This document shows, one piece after another, positions 6,919 to 15,272 of a stretch of 46,061 nt of DNA. The stretch covers positions 1 through 46,061 of the forward strand of contig JAZSRP010000038.1 in assembly GCA_045538555.1 (NCBI GenBank), in the 5' to 3' direction. The stretch comes from Coliplasma sp045538555 (lineage in GTDB: Bacteria > Bacillota > Clostridia > Oscillospirales > CAG-382). Below the pieces are notes generated by a model. The model saw only the letters and a list, made by a program, of their open reading frames with translations. It was not told where the DNA came from and ran no database searches. Both the position numbers and the translations under genes were made by a program. Numbering within the stretch: position 1 is the stretch's first letter; each line of letters starts with the position of its first letter.

Positions 6919-8274
6919 ATGGAAGAAAAAACACTTTTTGAAACTTTGTCCGGTTTGCTGGAAGCAAAAAATTATCAGGAGCTTCGCAGTTGTTTGTCGG
7001 AGATCGAGCCGCAGGATATTGCGATGCTGTGTGAGGAGCTGGAGGAAAGCGACAGAGCCGTGATTTTTCGGCTTTTGTCAAAGGACCTTGCAGCCGAATC
7101 ATTTTCTGAGATGTCGCCGGACATTCAGGAGGAGCTCATCAAAAAGCTGAGCGACTCTGAGCTCAAGACCGTGCTTGACGGTCTGTATATTGACGATACG
7201 GTTGATATGATCGAAGAGATGCCCGCCAACGTTGTCAAGAGGATCCTTGCCAACAGTGACCGTGACACCCGTGAGCAGATCAATCTTATCCTCAATTATC
7301 CCAAGGACAGTGCAGGCAGTATAATGACTGTTGAGTACGTGCGCCTTGACCGAAACATGAGCGTTGCGGATGCTTTTGCCCGTATACGCCGTGTCGGCAC
7401 GGAAAAAGAAACCATTTATACCTGCTATGTCACCGATTCAAACAAAAAGCTGGTTGGCGTGGTGACGGGAATGGATCTGATGCTTTCGGATACCGACACG
7501 CTTATATCAGAGATCATGAACACCTCCGTTATCTCGGTTTATACCGATGATGACAAGGAGGAGGTTGCTCAAAAAATGAGCAAATACAACTTTTTGGCAA
7601 TCCCTGTTGTGGACAAGGATCAGCGGCTGGTTGGAATTGTCACCGTTGACGACGCCATGGACGTCATGAGCCAAGAGGCAACTGAGGATATCGAAAAAAT
7701 GGCGGCGATTGTGTCCACGGACAAGCCCTATTTCAAGACGGGAGTTTTTGAGACATGGTGGTCACGTATCCCATGGCTTGTTTTGCTGATGCTTTCTGCC
7801 ACTTTTACGGGCGCCATCATCTCAAAATATGAGGTTGCACTGGGTGCAGTGGTGATCCTCACCTCTTTTATTCCCATGCTGATGGGTACTGCAGGAAATG
7901 CAGGCGGCCAGTCATCGGTTACCATTATCCGCGCTTTGTCGCTGGGTGAGGTGGAGCCGAGAGACGTTTTTAAGGTGTTGTGGAAAGAGCTGCGGGTGTC
8001 ATTCCTGTGCGGAGTATCTCTTGCGGCGGTGGGGTACGTAAAAGCAGTGCTGCTTGACGGAGCAGATTCCATGGTGGCATTGACGGTGTGTATTACACTT
8101 GCGGTGACCGTGGTGGTTTCAAAGCTGGTGGGATGCTCTCTGCCTATTCTTACAAAAATAATGGGATTTGACCCTGCGGTTATGGCAAGTCCTTTTATCA
8201 CCACCATTGTTGACGCATTGTCGTTGCTGGTGTATTTTTCGGTTGCCACCGCAATTATCCCCGCTTTGGGTTAA
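6919..8274 (+). CDS. mgtE: magnesium transporter MgtE
   Basis: The 451-residue protein has the standard layout: a helical N domain (1-125), two CBS domains (about 130-250) that sense cytosolic Mg2+, a connecting helix, and a five-span channel domain (about 283-450). Family landmarks include MGTAGNAGGQSSVTIIRAL (322-340) and FDPAVMASPF with the ion-selecting Asp418. The ATG at 6919 is chosen because AAGGAGA lies at 6907-6913; an upstream in-frame start at 6880 has no such site. The long structured leader suggests cis control. The alpha-galactosidase gene follows after 24 bases and may be cotranscribed. Confidence 0.96.
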   Translation: MEEKTLFETLSGLLEAKNYQELRSCLSEIEPQDIAMLCEELEESDRAVIFRLLSKDLAAESFSEMSPDIQEELIKKLSDSELKTVLDGLYIDDTVDMIEEMPANVVKRILANSDRDTREQINLILNYPKDSAGSIMTVEYVRLDRNMSVADAFARIRRVGTEKETIYTCYVTDSNKKLVGVVTGMDLMLSDTDTLISEIMNTSVISVYTDDDKEEVAQKMSKYNFLAIPVVDKDQRLVGIVTVDDAMDVMSQEATEDIEKMAAIVSTDKPYFKTGVFETWWSRIPWLVLLMLSATFTGAIISKYEVALGAVVILTSFIPMLMGTAGNAGGQSSVTIIRALSLGEVEPRDVFKVLWKELRVSFLCGVSLAAVGYVKAVLLDGADSMVALTVCITLAVTVVVSKLVGCSLPILTKIMGFDPAVMASPFITTIVDALSLLVYFSVATAIIPALG

Positions 8275-8298
8275 AAAAACATTTTCGGGAGGTAAACA

Positions 8299-10482
8299 AT
8301 GGCTGTTGTATATGATTCCGGTACAGGGATTTATTCACTGCATACAAAGAGTTTTTCCTATATTATGCAGGAAAAAGATGGCTTTTTGCTTCATCTTTTC
8401 TGGGGAAAAAAGACTTTTGGCGACTGCTCTTATATGTTCCGTGAGCAGGGAAGAGCCGCATTCTCCCCCCGTATGGAAAATTGTGACGGATTTATTCTTG
8501 ACGACGTTTTGTTGGAGTATCCTTGCTTTGGCAGGGCAGATATGCGTACGCCTGCGCTTGAGATCACCAACACCGACGGTTCGGTCATTGTTGATGCCCG
8601 TGTGACAGATCACCGTGTTTTTGCGGGCAAGCCCCCAATTCCCGGACTTCCTGCCGTTTATACCGAGCAGGATACGGAATGTGAAACTCTTGTGATCACT
8701 CTGACTGATTCTGTCAGTAGAGTAAAGGTGGAGTTGTACTATTGTGTGATGGAGGAGTATGACGTCATCACCAGATATGTACGGATCATCAACGAGGGGA
8801 ATGGCGCCCTGTATATTGACAGAGCAATGAGTATGAGCGTGGATTTTGACCACATCAACTATGAGGTCATCTCAAATTTCGGCACTCATTGCCGCGAGCG
8901 TCATCTGGAGCGTGCACCGCTCACTCACGGAAGATTTATTATGTCCTCTCGCCGCGGCGCTTCTTCACACGTGCACAATCCGTTTGCAGTAATGGTTTCT
9001 CCAACCGCCGATGAGGTATCGGGCGACGCATACGGAATGGTTTTTGTTTATTCCGGATCCTTCTGTTGCGAGATTGCCGCAAACCAGTTTGATACCGCCC
9101 GTGCTATGATGGGGCTCAATCCTGAGGAATTTAGATGGAAGCTTGAGCCGAATGAGGATTTTTACACTCCGGAGTGCGTTCTCACATATTCCTCCTGCGG
9201 GTTGGATCAGATGAGCCAAAATTTTGCACGCTTGTTCCGTACCCGTCTCTGCAGAGGAAAGTTTCGTGACCAACGCAGACCCGTGCTTCTGAATAGCTGG
9301 GAGGCGTGTTATTTCAGCTTTGATGCAGAACGGCTCAAAACCATCGGCGATTGCTGTGGAGATCTGGGAATCGAGCTTTTGGTTATTGACGACGGCTGGT
9401 TCGGAAACCGTTTTGATGACCACAGAGCCCTTGGCGACTGGTTTGAAAACAAAGAAAAGCTCCCCTGCGGAATCAAAGGCATATCTGACCATATCGCAAA
9501 AAAAGGCGTCAAGCTGGGGATCTGGTTTGAGCCGGAAATGATTTCTCCCGAGAGTGAGCTTTACAAAAAGCACCCCGATTGGTGCATACATATTGCGGGC
9601 CGTCCCAGATCAGAGGGCAGATATCAGCTCATTCTTGATCTCACCCGCAGAGAAGTTCGTGATTATTTGTATGATTCTGTGGCCAAAGTGCTGAGAAACG
9701 GCGGCGTTTCATACGTAAAATGGGATTTCAACCGCAACATGAGTGAGGTGGGCAGCCCTGTTCTTCCTCCCGACCGTCAGCGAGAGTTGGGTCATAGATA
9801 TTATCTCGGCTTGTATGAACTGCTGGAACGTCTTGTGACCGATTTTCCCGACGTGCTGTTTGAGTCCTGTTCGGGCGGCGGCGGACGTTTTGATGCAGGA
9901 ATGCTTTATTATATGCCTCAGGTGTGGACCAGCGATAACTCCGATGCCATCGAGCGTCTCAGGATCCAGCATGGCACTTCTATGGTGTATCCTATGTCTG
10001 CAATGAGTGCCCACGTCTCAGCGTCTCCAAACCATCAGACTGAGCACGTCACACCTTTTGACACACGTTTTACCGTAGCGTTGACAGGCAGCTTTGGCTA
10101 TGAGCTTGACCCAACGGCTCTGTCTGATGAAGAAAAAGAAAAAGTTCGGACCACAGCACAGCTTTTCAAGGATTACGGCTATGTTCTTGCCACCGGCGAA
10201 TTTCACCGCCTGCGCGATCCCCACAAAGAGCAGTGCGCTGCATGGTGCACCGTGTCTCAGGACAAAAAAACGTGTATTGCGGGCTACGTGCTGACTCACG
10301 TGCGTCTCTACGGAAACAACGAGCGCATTGCCCTGAGAGGTCTGGAGCCGAATGCGGTTTACCGTGAAAAATTCAGCGGCAACTTGTATAGGGGCGACCA
10401 GTTGATGAACTTTGGTCTCCACGCACCCACAACTCTTGAGTATCACAGCATCTTGTGGATACTTGAAAAGGTTGAAGACTGA
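8299..10482 (+). CDS. alpha-galactosidase, glycoside hydrolase family 36
   Basis: The 727-residue retaining enzyme releases alpha-linked galactose from oligosaccharides such as raffinose and melibiose. It has the N-terminal beta-sandwich, the (beta/alpha)8 barrel from about 325 and a C-terminal beta domain. The nucleophile is Asp476 in KWDFNRN and the acid/base is Asp546 in QVWTSDNSDAIERL; both are placed as in characterised GH36 enzymes. CSGGGGRFDAGMLYY and DDGWFGNR are further signatures. There is no signal peptide, so it acts in the cytosol. The start follows GGGAGG. No sugar transporter is adjacent, and the mgtE neighbour gives no functional hint. Confidence 0.95.
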   Translation: MAVVYDSGTGIYSLHTKSFSYIMQEKDGFLLHLFWGKKTFGDCSYMFREQGRAAFSPRMENCDGFILDDVLLEYPCFGRADMRTPALEITNTDGSVIVDARVTDHRVFAGKPPIPGLPAVYTEQDTECETLVITLTDSVSRVKVELYYCVMEEYDVITRYVRIINEGNGALYIDRAMSMSVDFDHINYEVISNFGTHCRERHLERAPLTHGRFIMSSRRGASSHVHNPFAVMVSPTADEVSGDAYGMVFVYSGSFCCEIAANQFDTARAMMGLNPEEFRWKLEPNEDFYTPECVLTYSSCGLDQMSQNFARLFRTRLCRGKFRDQRRPVLLNSWEACYFSFDAERLKTIGDCCGDLGIELLVIDDGWFGNRFDDHRALGDWFENKEKLPCGIKGISDHIAKKGVKLGIWFEPEMISPESELYKKHPDWCIHIAGRPRSEGRYQLILDLTRREVRDYLYDSVAKVLRNGGVSYVKWDFNRNMSEVGSPVLPPDRQRELGHRYYLGLYELLERLVTDFPDVLFESCSGGGGRFDAGMLYYMPQVWTSDNSDAIERLRIQHGTSMVYPMSAMSAHVSASPNHQTEHVTPFDTRFTVALTGSFGYELDPTALSDEEKEKVRTTAQLFKDYGYVLATGEFHRLRDPHKEQCAAWCTVSQDKKTCIAGYVLTHVRLYGNNERIALRGLEPNAVYREKFSGNLYRGDQLMNFGLHAPTTLEYHSILWILEKVED

Positions 10483-10492
10483 ACAATAGAAT
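10463..10492 (+). promoter_or_regulatory. promoter of the structured non-coding RNA
   Basis: TTGAAA (10463-10468) and TAGAAT (10487-10492) are 18 bases apart and overlap the end of the alpha-galactosidase gene. The predicted start near 10499 is directly upstream of the folded region. Confidence 0.5.
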
Positions 10493-10498
10493 AAAAAA

Positions 10499-10714
10499 GC
10501 AAAAAGCAGTGCCGTACGGGTTGTACTCTTAAGGAAAGTTTTAAGACCGTTTTTATCGCTCAACTTGTTGTAGCACAGGTTGCAATTAGTTGGGAGCGGG
10601 GTTAAGGGTTTTAGGTTCTCCTAACAAGTGGAAAATGTGCCGTACATTTTCCCTGCTTGTTACGGTATGAGACAAAAAAATCAAGAGCTGTGTAGAAATT
10701 TTCTACACAGCTCT
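10499..10714 (+). ncRNA. structured non-coding RNA of about 215 nt, family unassigned
   Basis: Between the promoter-like sequence and a perfect terminator lies a region with no coding frame and nested stems. A closing helix pairs TGCCGTA (10510-10516) with TACGGTA (10661-10667). Inside are ACGG..CTTAA/TTAAG..CCGT (10516-10550), CGCTCAACT/AGTTGGGAGCG with a TGTAGC/GTTGCA tip (10557-10597), TTAGG/CCTAA (about 10611-10624), and AACAAG-GGAAAATGT/ACATTTTCC-CTTGTT (about 10623-10661) whose loop GCCGT could form a pseudoknot with ACGG at 10516. GTGCCGTAC occurs twice. The size is compatible with Clostridia RNAs such as the raiA motif, but I cannot confirm any family. Confidence 0.65.
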
Positions 10715-10717
10715 TTT
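10683..10717. terminator. strong bidirectional terminator
   Basis: AAGAGCTGTGTAGAAA (10683-10698) and its exact complement (10699-10714) form a 16-bp palindrome followed by T residues. It ends the non-coding RNA on the plus strand and can also end the leftward LytM gene. Confidence 0.85.
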
Positions 10718-10771
10718 ACTGTCCTTTAGAGTACGATCCTTAAAGCACAGCTTTTTTTGTTTTAAAAATAA

Positions 10772-12382
10772 TCAGACAAGATCGGGATCAATGGGAATAC
10801 CGTCAATGCAGACCATGTATCCCAGCACTGTTTTTCCGGATGTAAACCCGGTGCTTCCCGCAGTTCCGATGATTTCACCGTCAGTGACGGTGGTTCCAAA
10901 GGCAATGGTGGGTTCTGCCAGATGGAAATAACAGGAGTAAATGCCGTATCCGTGATAGATGATGATGGTACCGCCGGTAGTGTCCAGCTTGCTGCAAAAT
11001 ACGACTTTTCCTGCCTGAGCGGATCGCACGGATGTGCTTTCCGACAGGGAATAGACCTTTTCGGTGACGATTCTGTTTCCGGAATCACCCGTGATGGCGG
11101 AGTTGGCAAAATTGACGGTTGCCCCAAAGGAATGAATGACCTCTTTGTCGCCAACGGGAGAACGGAGTCCGTCAGAAAACTCAAAATATCTCTCGCCGTC
11201 CCGTTGTTTTGTGGCATCTGCCAACGCCTGTTCAAAAAGTGCGATCTTTTCGGGACTGAGATGGGCATAGTACTCGTCGGTAGTGACGGGAATGGGCGTC
11301 CAAGAGGATTCTCTTGCCAAAACGGTGATGGTTTCCGTCACAGTGGAATTTCCGGATACAAGGGAGAGGGTATATGCACCGGGAGCGTTGGATACGTCAA
11401 TAGGAAGCAGAGCCACGCCGGTGTCCTCACCTGTCATCTCAAAAGAAAGATCTGTGGTTTTCAGCATGGTATCAAGGGTGACCGTCTCGTTTTTGTTGAG
11501 GTGAGAAGCGGTGATCGTCAAAAATTCTCCCTGTGTGACCTCGGTTTTGTCAAGAGCGATGGTTGCCGGAATGTCATACAAAAGGTCAAAGCTGTATCGG
11601 GCTGTGCCGTAATAAGGCGAGCTGTTGGTGTTGTTCCATTTTGCAACAAAGCTGACATTGATCACAGTATCTGCAGAAAAATCAAAGGATGAGATGCTGC
11701 TGACCGAGAGGGGAACCCCCGACTGAGTAACGTATGTAATGTCCGTCAGCTCGTCGGGCTCTATCGAGAACTCCAGCGTGTTTTCAAAACCCTTGAATAT
11801 ACTGTACAGCTCCTTGCCTACCGTGTCGGCGGGCAAAAGGTAATCATAGTATCTGTCGTCGGATTTTTTGTATTTCCAATCGTATTCAGCGGGGACCACA
11901 GCTTCTTTGTGCTCGCCGGAAACCACAAAAAGATCGGGAAGCGCGCAGGCGTTGTAGAGATAAGAAAACTGATCCTTGAGCAGCAGTTTTCCCGCGTCTG
12001 CGGGGTCAAGAAGCATCAGCTTGCCACTGGGATCGGACAAAAGGCATCCGGAAACGTTGAGGGTGGGGTAAAATTTGTACTGAAGGTTTTTGTCGCCTCT
12101 ATCAAAAATTATGTAAACCGGATGTTCCCCCGAAACGTCTCTGATTGCAGAGCTGATATGCTTTGAGTTTTGCAGCATGGAGACAAAAAAGTCCACGTCC
12201 TCGACGCTGTCATAGGTATATGAGGTGCCGTTGGGTGTATCCACAGATACCTGCCGTATATTGCCCAAAGATATGGACTCGGAGGAAAATGAGATAGCAT
12301 AATAAATAATAAAAGCCAAAGGAATGCACAGAATCGCAGCCAGAATATTTCTGCCGCCCTGTCCTTTTTTTCCGCGAGCCAT
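10772..12382 (-). CDS. membrane-anchored M23/LytM-like protein lacking catalytic residues
   Basis: The 536-residue protein has one N-terminal membrane anchor (about 13-31) and a long extracellular region with Ig-like beta segments (around ATIALDKTEVTQGEF). A LytM/peptidase M23 fold follows at about 405-536, recognisable from AGKVVFCSKLDTTGGTIIIY, GYGIYSCYFHLAEP and GEIIGTAGSTGFTSG. The zinc ligands are missing: the first His..Asp site reads HSFGATVNF and the usual HLHFE motif is replaced by TVLGYMVCI. It is therefore probably a non-enzymatic LytM protein that controls another wall hydrolase or scaffolds, as EnvC and NlpD do. The start follows GAGGAGG and a good sigma-A promoter. Confidence 0.82.
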   Translation of the reverse strand: MARGKKGQGGRNILAAILCIPLAFIIYYAISFSSESISLGNIRQVSVDTPNGTSYTYDSVEDVDFFVSMLQNSKHISSAIRDVSGEHPVYIIFDRGDKNLQYKFYPTLNVSGCLLSDPSGKLMLLDPADAGKLLLKDQFSYLYNACALPDLFVVSGEHKEAVVPAEYDWKYKKSDDRYYDYLLPADTVGKELYSIFKGFENTLEFSIEPDELTDITYVTQSGVPLSVSSISSFDFSADTVINVSFVAKWNNTNSSPYYGTARYSFDLLYDIPATIALDKTEVTQGEFLTITASHLNKNETVTLDTMLKTTDLSFEMTGEDTGVALLPIDVSNAPGAYTLSLVSGNSTVTETITVLARESSWTPIPVTTDEYYAHLSPEKIALFEQALADATKQRDGERYFEFSDGLRSPVGDKEVIHSFGATVNFANSAITGDSGNRIVTEKVYSLSESTSVRSAQAGKVVFCSKLDTTGGTIIIYHGYGIYSCYFHLAEPTIAFGTTVTDGEIIGTAGSTGFTSGKTVLGYMVCIDGIPIDPDLV

Positions 12383-12424
12383 GACGTTTCCTCCTCAAAA
12401 TACCGTTTTTTGCAATATACAGGT

Positions 12425-12453
12425 ATTTTACTAAAAACAAAGTATTATGTCAA
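12425..12453 (-). promoter_or_regulatory. sigma-A promoter of the LytM-like gene
   Basis: On the minus strand TTGACA (12448-12453) and TAAAAT (12425-12430) are 17 bases apart, about 43 bases before the start codon. Confidence 0.75.
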
Positions 12454-12487
12454 TACGTTTTTCTTCCTTTTGGGAGGATAAGTTTTT

Positions 12488-13924
12488 ATGAAAACAGAAA
12501 AGATAAGTTATACATATTTGTGTGGGAGCGTGAGCAGAATGGATTTTTTGCAAGCGGCAAAAAATGTTGAAAATGAGCTGAACCGATGCGAGGATTTTGT
12601 AAAACGGGAAATAAAAGGCAACGATTTTTGTGCGGAGCTGTTTTTCTTAAAAGGCGTTACGGACAGAAAATATATATCCGAGTCACTGATCAAACCCATC
12701 CTCGACAGCAGCCGAATGTCGGATTTTTGCGGAGAGTTTGATTCATTGATTTCCGTTTCGAGCTTAAAAATCATCACACCGGAGAATTTTTTGCCCGATT
12801 TGGCGGTGACCGGAAACGTTTTGGTGTTGATAACAAACAAAAACGGATCTTTTGGCTGTCTTGTCAATGCGCAGATAACCGTGGGCAGGAGCATAACGGA
12901 GGCCTCAAGCGACGTGACCGTAAAAGGGCCAAAGGGGGCTTTTTCGGAGGATGCGGAAAAAAACATGACCGCACTGCGGCAGTATATCCGCACGTCAAAG
13001 CTCAAGCTTGAAAAATATGAGGTCGGAGAGGTGTCAAAAACAAAGGTCATACTGTGCTATATTGAGGGGCGTGCGCCAAATGAGCTGGTGTGTGAGCTGC
13101 AAAAAAAACTGTCCTCTCTCATCGCTGTGTCCGTAGTGGACAGCCAAAACGTGGCAATGCTTTTGTCGGGGAAAAGCCATTGGCTGATACCCGCTCTGGG
13201 AAGCACGGAAAAAATTGATAAAGCCGCCTCAAAGCTGATGTCGGGCAGGGTGGCAATAATAGTTGACGGCAGTCCGTTTGTGCTGACAGCGCCCTATGTT
13301 TTTGCAGAGGGGATACAGTCTGCAGAGGATTATTTTCATCATCCTTTGTATGCAACCTTTATACGCAGCCTGCGTCTGCTGTGCTTTTTGGCAGCGGTTT
13401 TTGCTCCCGGAATTCTGGTGGCGCTGGCAGAATATCTTCCTCAGGAATTTGCACGTATTATACACAACGCAAGGCAGGATATTCCGCTGTCGATGTTTGT
13501 GGAAATGCTGTCTGTGCTGATCCTTTTTGAAATTTTGCGGGAGGTGGGGGTGAGAATGCCCAAAACAGTCGGAGACGCGGTGGGGATTGTGGGCTCAATC
13601 ATTTTGGGTGATGCGGCGGTGCAGGCGGGATTTGTCAGCTCGGTGTCTGTTATCACGGTGGCTCTGTCGGCGGTCAGCGCTTTTATCACACCCGCCTTTA
13701 TGTATTTTATTGTTTTGTGCAGATTTGGCTGTCTCTGCCTCTGCCGTTTTTTGGGCGTGTGGGGGCTTGCGCTTTCGGTTTGCTTTTTTATATCAATGCT
13801 TTGCTGCAAATCGAGCTTTGGAATGCCCTATCTTTTTCCGCTTGCGCCCTTTGACAGTGCGGGTATGGAGGATTTTGTATACGCAGATCCGAAAAAAACT
13901 CTGGGAAGAAAAGAAATTATGTAA
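12488..13924 (+). CDS. GerA-family spore germination protein
   Basis: The 478-residue protein matches the A subunit of nutrient germinant receptors or its relative SpoVAF. It has a large soluble N-terminal domain (1 to about 275, with SYTYLCGSVSRMDF and ELFFLKGVTDRKYISE) and a membrane domain with five to six spans (about 290-445). The family core is readable: QSAEDYFHHPLYATFIRSLR, EILREVGVRMPKTVGDAVGI and GDAAVQAGFVS. These proteins sit in the inner spore membrane and take part in germinant sensing. The start follows GGGAGG. Two unrecognised genes follow closely instead of standard gerB and gerC. Confidence 0.92.
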   Translation: MKTEKISYTYLCGSVSRMDFLQAAKNVENELNRCEDFVKREIKGNDFCAELFFLKGVTDRKYISESLIKPILDSSRMSDFCGEFDSLISVSSLKIITPENFLPDLAVTGNVLVLITNKNGSFGCLVNAQITVGRSITEASSDVTVKGPKGAFSEDAEKNMTALRQYIRTSKLKLEKYEVGEVSKTKVILCYIEGRAPNELVCELQKKLSSLIAVSVVDSQNVAMLLSGKSHWLIPALGSTEKIDKAASKLMSGRVAIIVDGSPFVLTAPYVFAEGIQSAEDYFHHPLYATFIRSLRLLCFLAAVFAPGILVALAEYLPQEFARIIHNARQDIPLSMFVEMLSVLILFEILREVGVRMPKTVGDAVGIVGSIILGDAAVQAGFVSSVSVITVALSAVSAFITPAFMYFIVLCRFGCLCLCRFLGVWGLALSVCFFISMLCCKSSFGMPYLFPLAPFDSAGMEDFVYADPKKTLGRKEIM

Positions 13925-13940
13925 AAAAGGAGTCAAAAAA

Positions 13941-14588
13941 ATGTTGTTTTGCGCTTTTTCTGCGCTGTCGCTGATGCTTACGGTATCCCGTCTAAATACC
14001 GAATGCCTGTGGGTGATACCGATTTTTGCGTTGATGTTGATTCCTTTTGCAAAAAAGCTTTTTGCATCCTTTGTTGCAAAAGCAATACTTTTTCCTGTGT
14101 GTGCGGTTTCTTTTTTTCTGCGCTGCGGAGTGTTGTTTTTTCAGACAGAGGAGCTGTCAGGCATGGGAAGTGCGTTTTTTGTGCTGGCTGTTTGCGCTGT
14201 GTTCTGGTGGATATTTTTCAAGAATAAGATGTTTTTTATTTCTGCAATCCCTGCATTTTTCCTTTGCCTGTTTATAGGAATATTTGTAGTCAGCACTCAT
14301 TTTTTTGACGGAAAAGAGGTTTTGAGAGCAGGGGGTGCGCCAAAGGAGCTTTTGGCATCCGCAGTTCTTTGCCTATCGTCAGCATGGGTGTGCGGAATGT
14401 TTGGAAAGGGGAGCAGAGCGTCTCTTTTCAGAGGAACTGTGATGGGAATTTTTGCGTCGCTGCCGTTTCTTTTGTTTGACTCGGGAATGTCTCACAGCTT
14501 TGCGGTATTTTTTTCAAATCTGTTTTTTGCGGGATTTGAGCTGTCTGCTCTGAAAAACTGTACTGTATCGGCAAAAAACGGCGTATAG
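13941..14588 (+). CDS. small multi-spanning membrane protein in the GerA-type operon
   Basis: The 215-residue protein is almost wholly hydrophobic, with about six to seven membrane spans and no recognisable family motif. The ATG at 13941 is chosen because AAAAAGGAG (13925-13932) is correctly spaced and it begins 16 bases after the GerA-type stop. By position it takes the place of GerB, but it is much shorter than the usual ~360 residues of that permease-like subunit. It may be a reduced GerB-like partner or an unrelated membrane protein. Function unknown. Confidence 0.7.
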   Translation: MLFCAFSALSLMLTVSRLNTECLWVIPIFALMLIPFAKKLFASFVAKAILFPVCAVSFFLRCGVLFFQTEELSGMGSAFFVLAVCAVFWWIFFKNKMFFISAIPAFFLCLFIGIFVVSTHFFDGKEVLRAGGAPKELLASAVLCLSSAWVCGMFGKGSRASLFRGTVMGIFASLPFLLFDSGMSHSFAVFFSNLFFAGFELSALKNCTVSAKNGV

Positions 14589-14608
14589 TTTTTTGAGGTG
14601 ATGTTTTT

Positions 14609-15211
14609 GTGCTGATAAAGACCCGAAAAAAGCTGACTGTCACATCTGGCACCGTTCAACGTACGCTCTTGTCAAAGGACGAAAAAGAGCTGGTGCGTCT
14701 TAATCTGCATTATCCCGAAATAAAAGGATCCGATCGTCATCCGCTGATGCGAAACGCAGCTCCTTTTTATGGACGCACGGTTCAAAATCTCACTCTCCTT
14801 GCCCAAAAGGAGCTGGTTCCGCTTGCAGAAAAAAACAAACGATCTGAGGGTTTTCGGCCTTTTGGCGTGAGCATGGAGTGGGAAAACACCTATGAGGACG
14901 AAAAATATCTGTCCATCCTGCTGACAGTCAGCGTTTTTGACGGACAAAACCCTCCCATGCCCCAAAAGCTGACTCAGGTGTGGGAAAAGAAATTTGGGCT
15001 CAAATGTCCGTTTTCCCATTTTTTTGTATCGGAAGCAAAAGGATTTTTTTGCGATGTTTTGGGAGCAGAAAACAAAAAATTGTTTGAAAAAGAGCAGTTT
15101 GTTTTGCGTCAGGGCGGTGTTGAATTTTTTGTGAGAATGCAGGATCGCGGTTCTGTTTTTGCGGCATGGGAGGATCTGAAGGAAAAAAAGCTGCTGAAAA
15201 TTGTGGGATAG
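14609..15211 (+). CDS. hypothetical soluble protein at the end of the GerA-type operon
   Basis: The 200-residue protein has no signal peptide or membrane span. The GTG at 14609 is chosen because GAGGTG lies eight bases upstream; the ATG at 14601 leads to a stop after four codons. The middle (NLHYPEIKG, then NLTLLAQKELVPLAEK) faintly recalls DUF3298/RsiV-like extracellular domains, but this is weak and there is no export signal. It lies 20 bases after the membrane protein and is probably the last gene of that operon. GerC would be a lipoprotein, which this is not. Function unknown. Confidence 0.65.
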   Translation: MLIKTRKKLTVTSGTVQRTLLSKDEKELVRLNLHYPEIKGSDRHPLMRNAAPFYGRTVQNLTLLAQKELVPLAEKNKRSEGFRPFGVSMEWENTYEDEKYLSILLTVSVFDGQNPPMPQKLTQVWEKKFGLKCPFSHFFVSEAKGFFCDVLGAENKKLFEKEQFVLRQGGVEFFVRMQDRGSVFAAWEDLKEKKLLKIVG

Positions 15212-15213
15212 TA

Positions 15214-15241
15214 TTTACTTTTGTTCAAAATTAGGTATAAT
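15214..15241 (+). promoter_or_regulatory. promoter of the Gfo/Idh/MocA oxidoreductase gene
   Basis: TTTACT (15214-15219) and a perfect TATAAT (15236-15241) are 16 bases apart, about 30 bases before the start codon. Confidence 0.6.
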
Positions 15242-15272
15242 GTAACCAAGAAAGCACAGGAGGTTTTTTGCG

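Noticed and set aside
10499..10714. 6S RNA, SRP RNA or RNase P RNA
   Set aside because: The fold is branched rather than one long bubbled hairpin (6S), and the SRP GGAAGCAGC-type and RNase P core motifs are not seen.
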